A DNA stretch of 64,000 nucleotides from an uncultured Actinomyces sp. GTDB lineage: Bacteria > Actinomycetota > Actinomycetes > Actinomycetales > Actinomycetaceae. Below the pieces are notes generated by a model that saw only the letters and a program-made list of their open reading frames with translations, had not been told where the DNA came from and made no database searches. The translations under genes and the position numbers were made by a program. Shown here piece after piece: positions 63,922 to 64,000 of the stretch (its first letter is position 1; every line of letters starts with the position of its first letter). The stretch lies in assembly GCA_938041695.1 (NCBI GenBank), contig CALISI010000017.1, positions 1 through 64,000 of the forward strand, in the 5' to 3' direction.

Positions 63922-64000
63922 TGAAACCGCCATTACCTTTGCACGCCCTCAGCACCCGGGAAACCAGCATTTTCCCCGCGCAAAGGTGCCACCAGTTTCA
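63922..64000. repeat. Large imperfect inverted repeat at the window edge
   Basis: Left arm TGAAACCGCCATTACCTTTG (63922-63941) continuing GCACGC; right arm GCGCAAAGGTGCCACCAGTT then TCA (63978-64000). Shared core TGAAAC...CCTTTGC. The element may continue beyond the window. Confidence 0.65.

Larger units (their letters stand above)
63398..64000. other. Gene-free end region with palindromic repeats (603 nt)
   Basis: No gene supported. Contains element copy C (63506-63690) and a further large inverted repeat at 63922-64000 that reaches the window edge. Confidence 0.65.

Overview
The window comes from a high-GC Gram-positive bacterium, most likely a member of the Actinomycetaceae (Actinomyces/Schaalia-like). 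This is inferred from the sortase-assembled pilin with a YPKN motif, an LARTG-type wall anchor remnant, GTP-dependent PEP carboxykinase, DUF3073/DUF3618/holin-X family proteins, and strong GC bias at third codon positions. No rRNA or other species marker is present.

Layout. 1-3.3 kb: truncated pilin, DUF58 protein and MoxR ATPase, all on the minus strand. 3.4-5.3 kb: pckG with a strong terminator. 5.7-8.6 kb: PhoU-like DUF47 protein, Pit phosphate transporter and two related lipoproteins. 8.6-10.7 kb: a NUDIX protein with an inactivated histidine-phosphatase domain, and a hypothetical. 10.7-18.9 kb: tRNA-Lys, then an operon of four tandem ADP-ribosylglycohydrolase/PfkB-kinase fusions. Only the first keeps its catalytic motifs. 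19-25.3 kb: MFS exporter, EamA transporter, MsrB, and a MscS channel with a histone-H1-like tail. 25.5-25.8 kb: tRNA-Glu, -Asp and -Phe. 25.8-27.1 kb: a gene-poor, repeat-rich stretch with a decayed LPXTG-type protein.

27.1-42.5 kb is a complete type I-E CRISPR-Cas locus read on the minus strand: cas3, cse1, cse2, cas7, cas5, cas6e, cas1, cas2, then an array of 94 repeats. Repeat symmetry and the decayed repeats at the far end place the leader at the cas2 side; it overlaps the 3' end of cas2. The most notable feature lies upstream of cas3 at 42361-42432: two degenerate CRISPR repeats flanking a 20-nt pseudo-spacer and ending in a U-tract. This pseudo-spacer matches the predicted -35 region of the cas3 promoter at 12 of 14 seed-side positions. 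The only mismatches are at positions 6 and 12, which Cascade does not read, and an AAC motif sits at the PAM position. This looks like a CreR-type crRNA-like RNA by which Cascade would repress its own operon.

42.5-64 kb is mostly housekeeping: an ATPase-dead ABC-like protein with holin-X and DUF3618 partners, DUF3073, purM/purF, a membrane Fe-S oxidoreductase, a molbindin, dcd, two TM2 proteins, mutY, a three-gene MacAB-like efflux operon, a GNAT enzyme, trxA, a TetR regulator, a MutT-like NUDIX enzyme and tRNA-Gly. The last 1.3 kb holds a lower-GC acetyltransferase-like gene and further palindromic repeats related to those at 26 kb.
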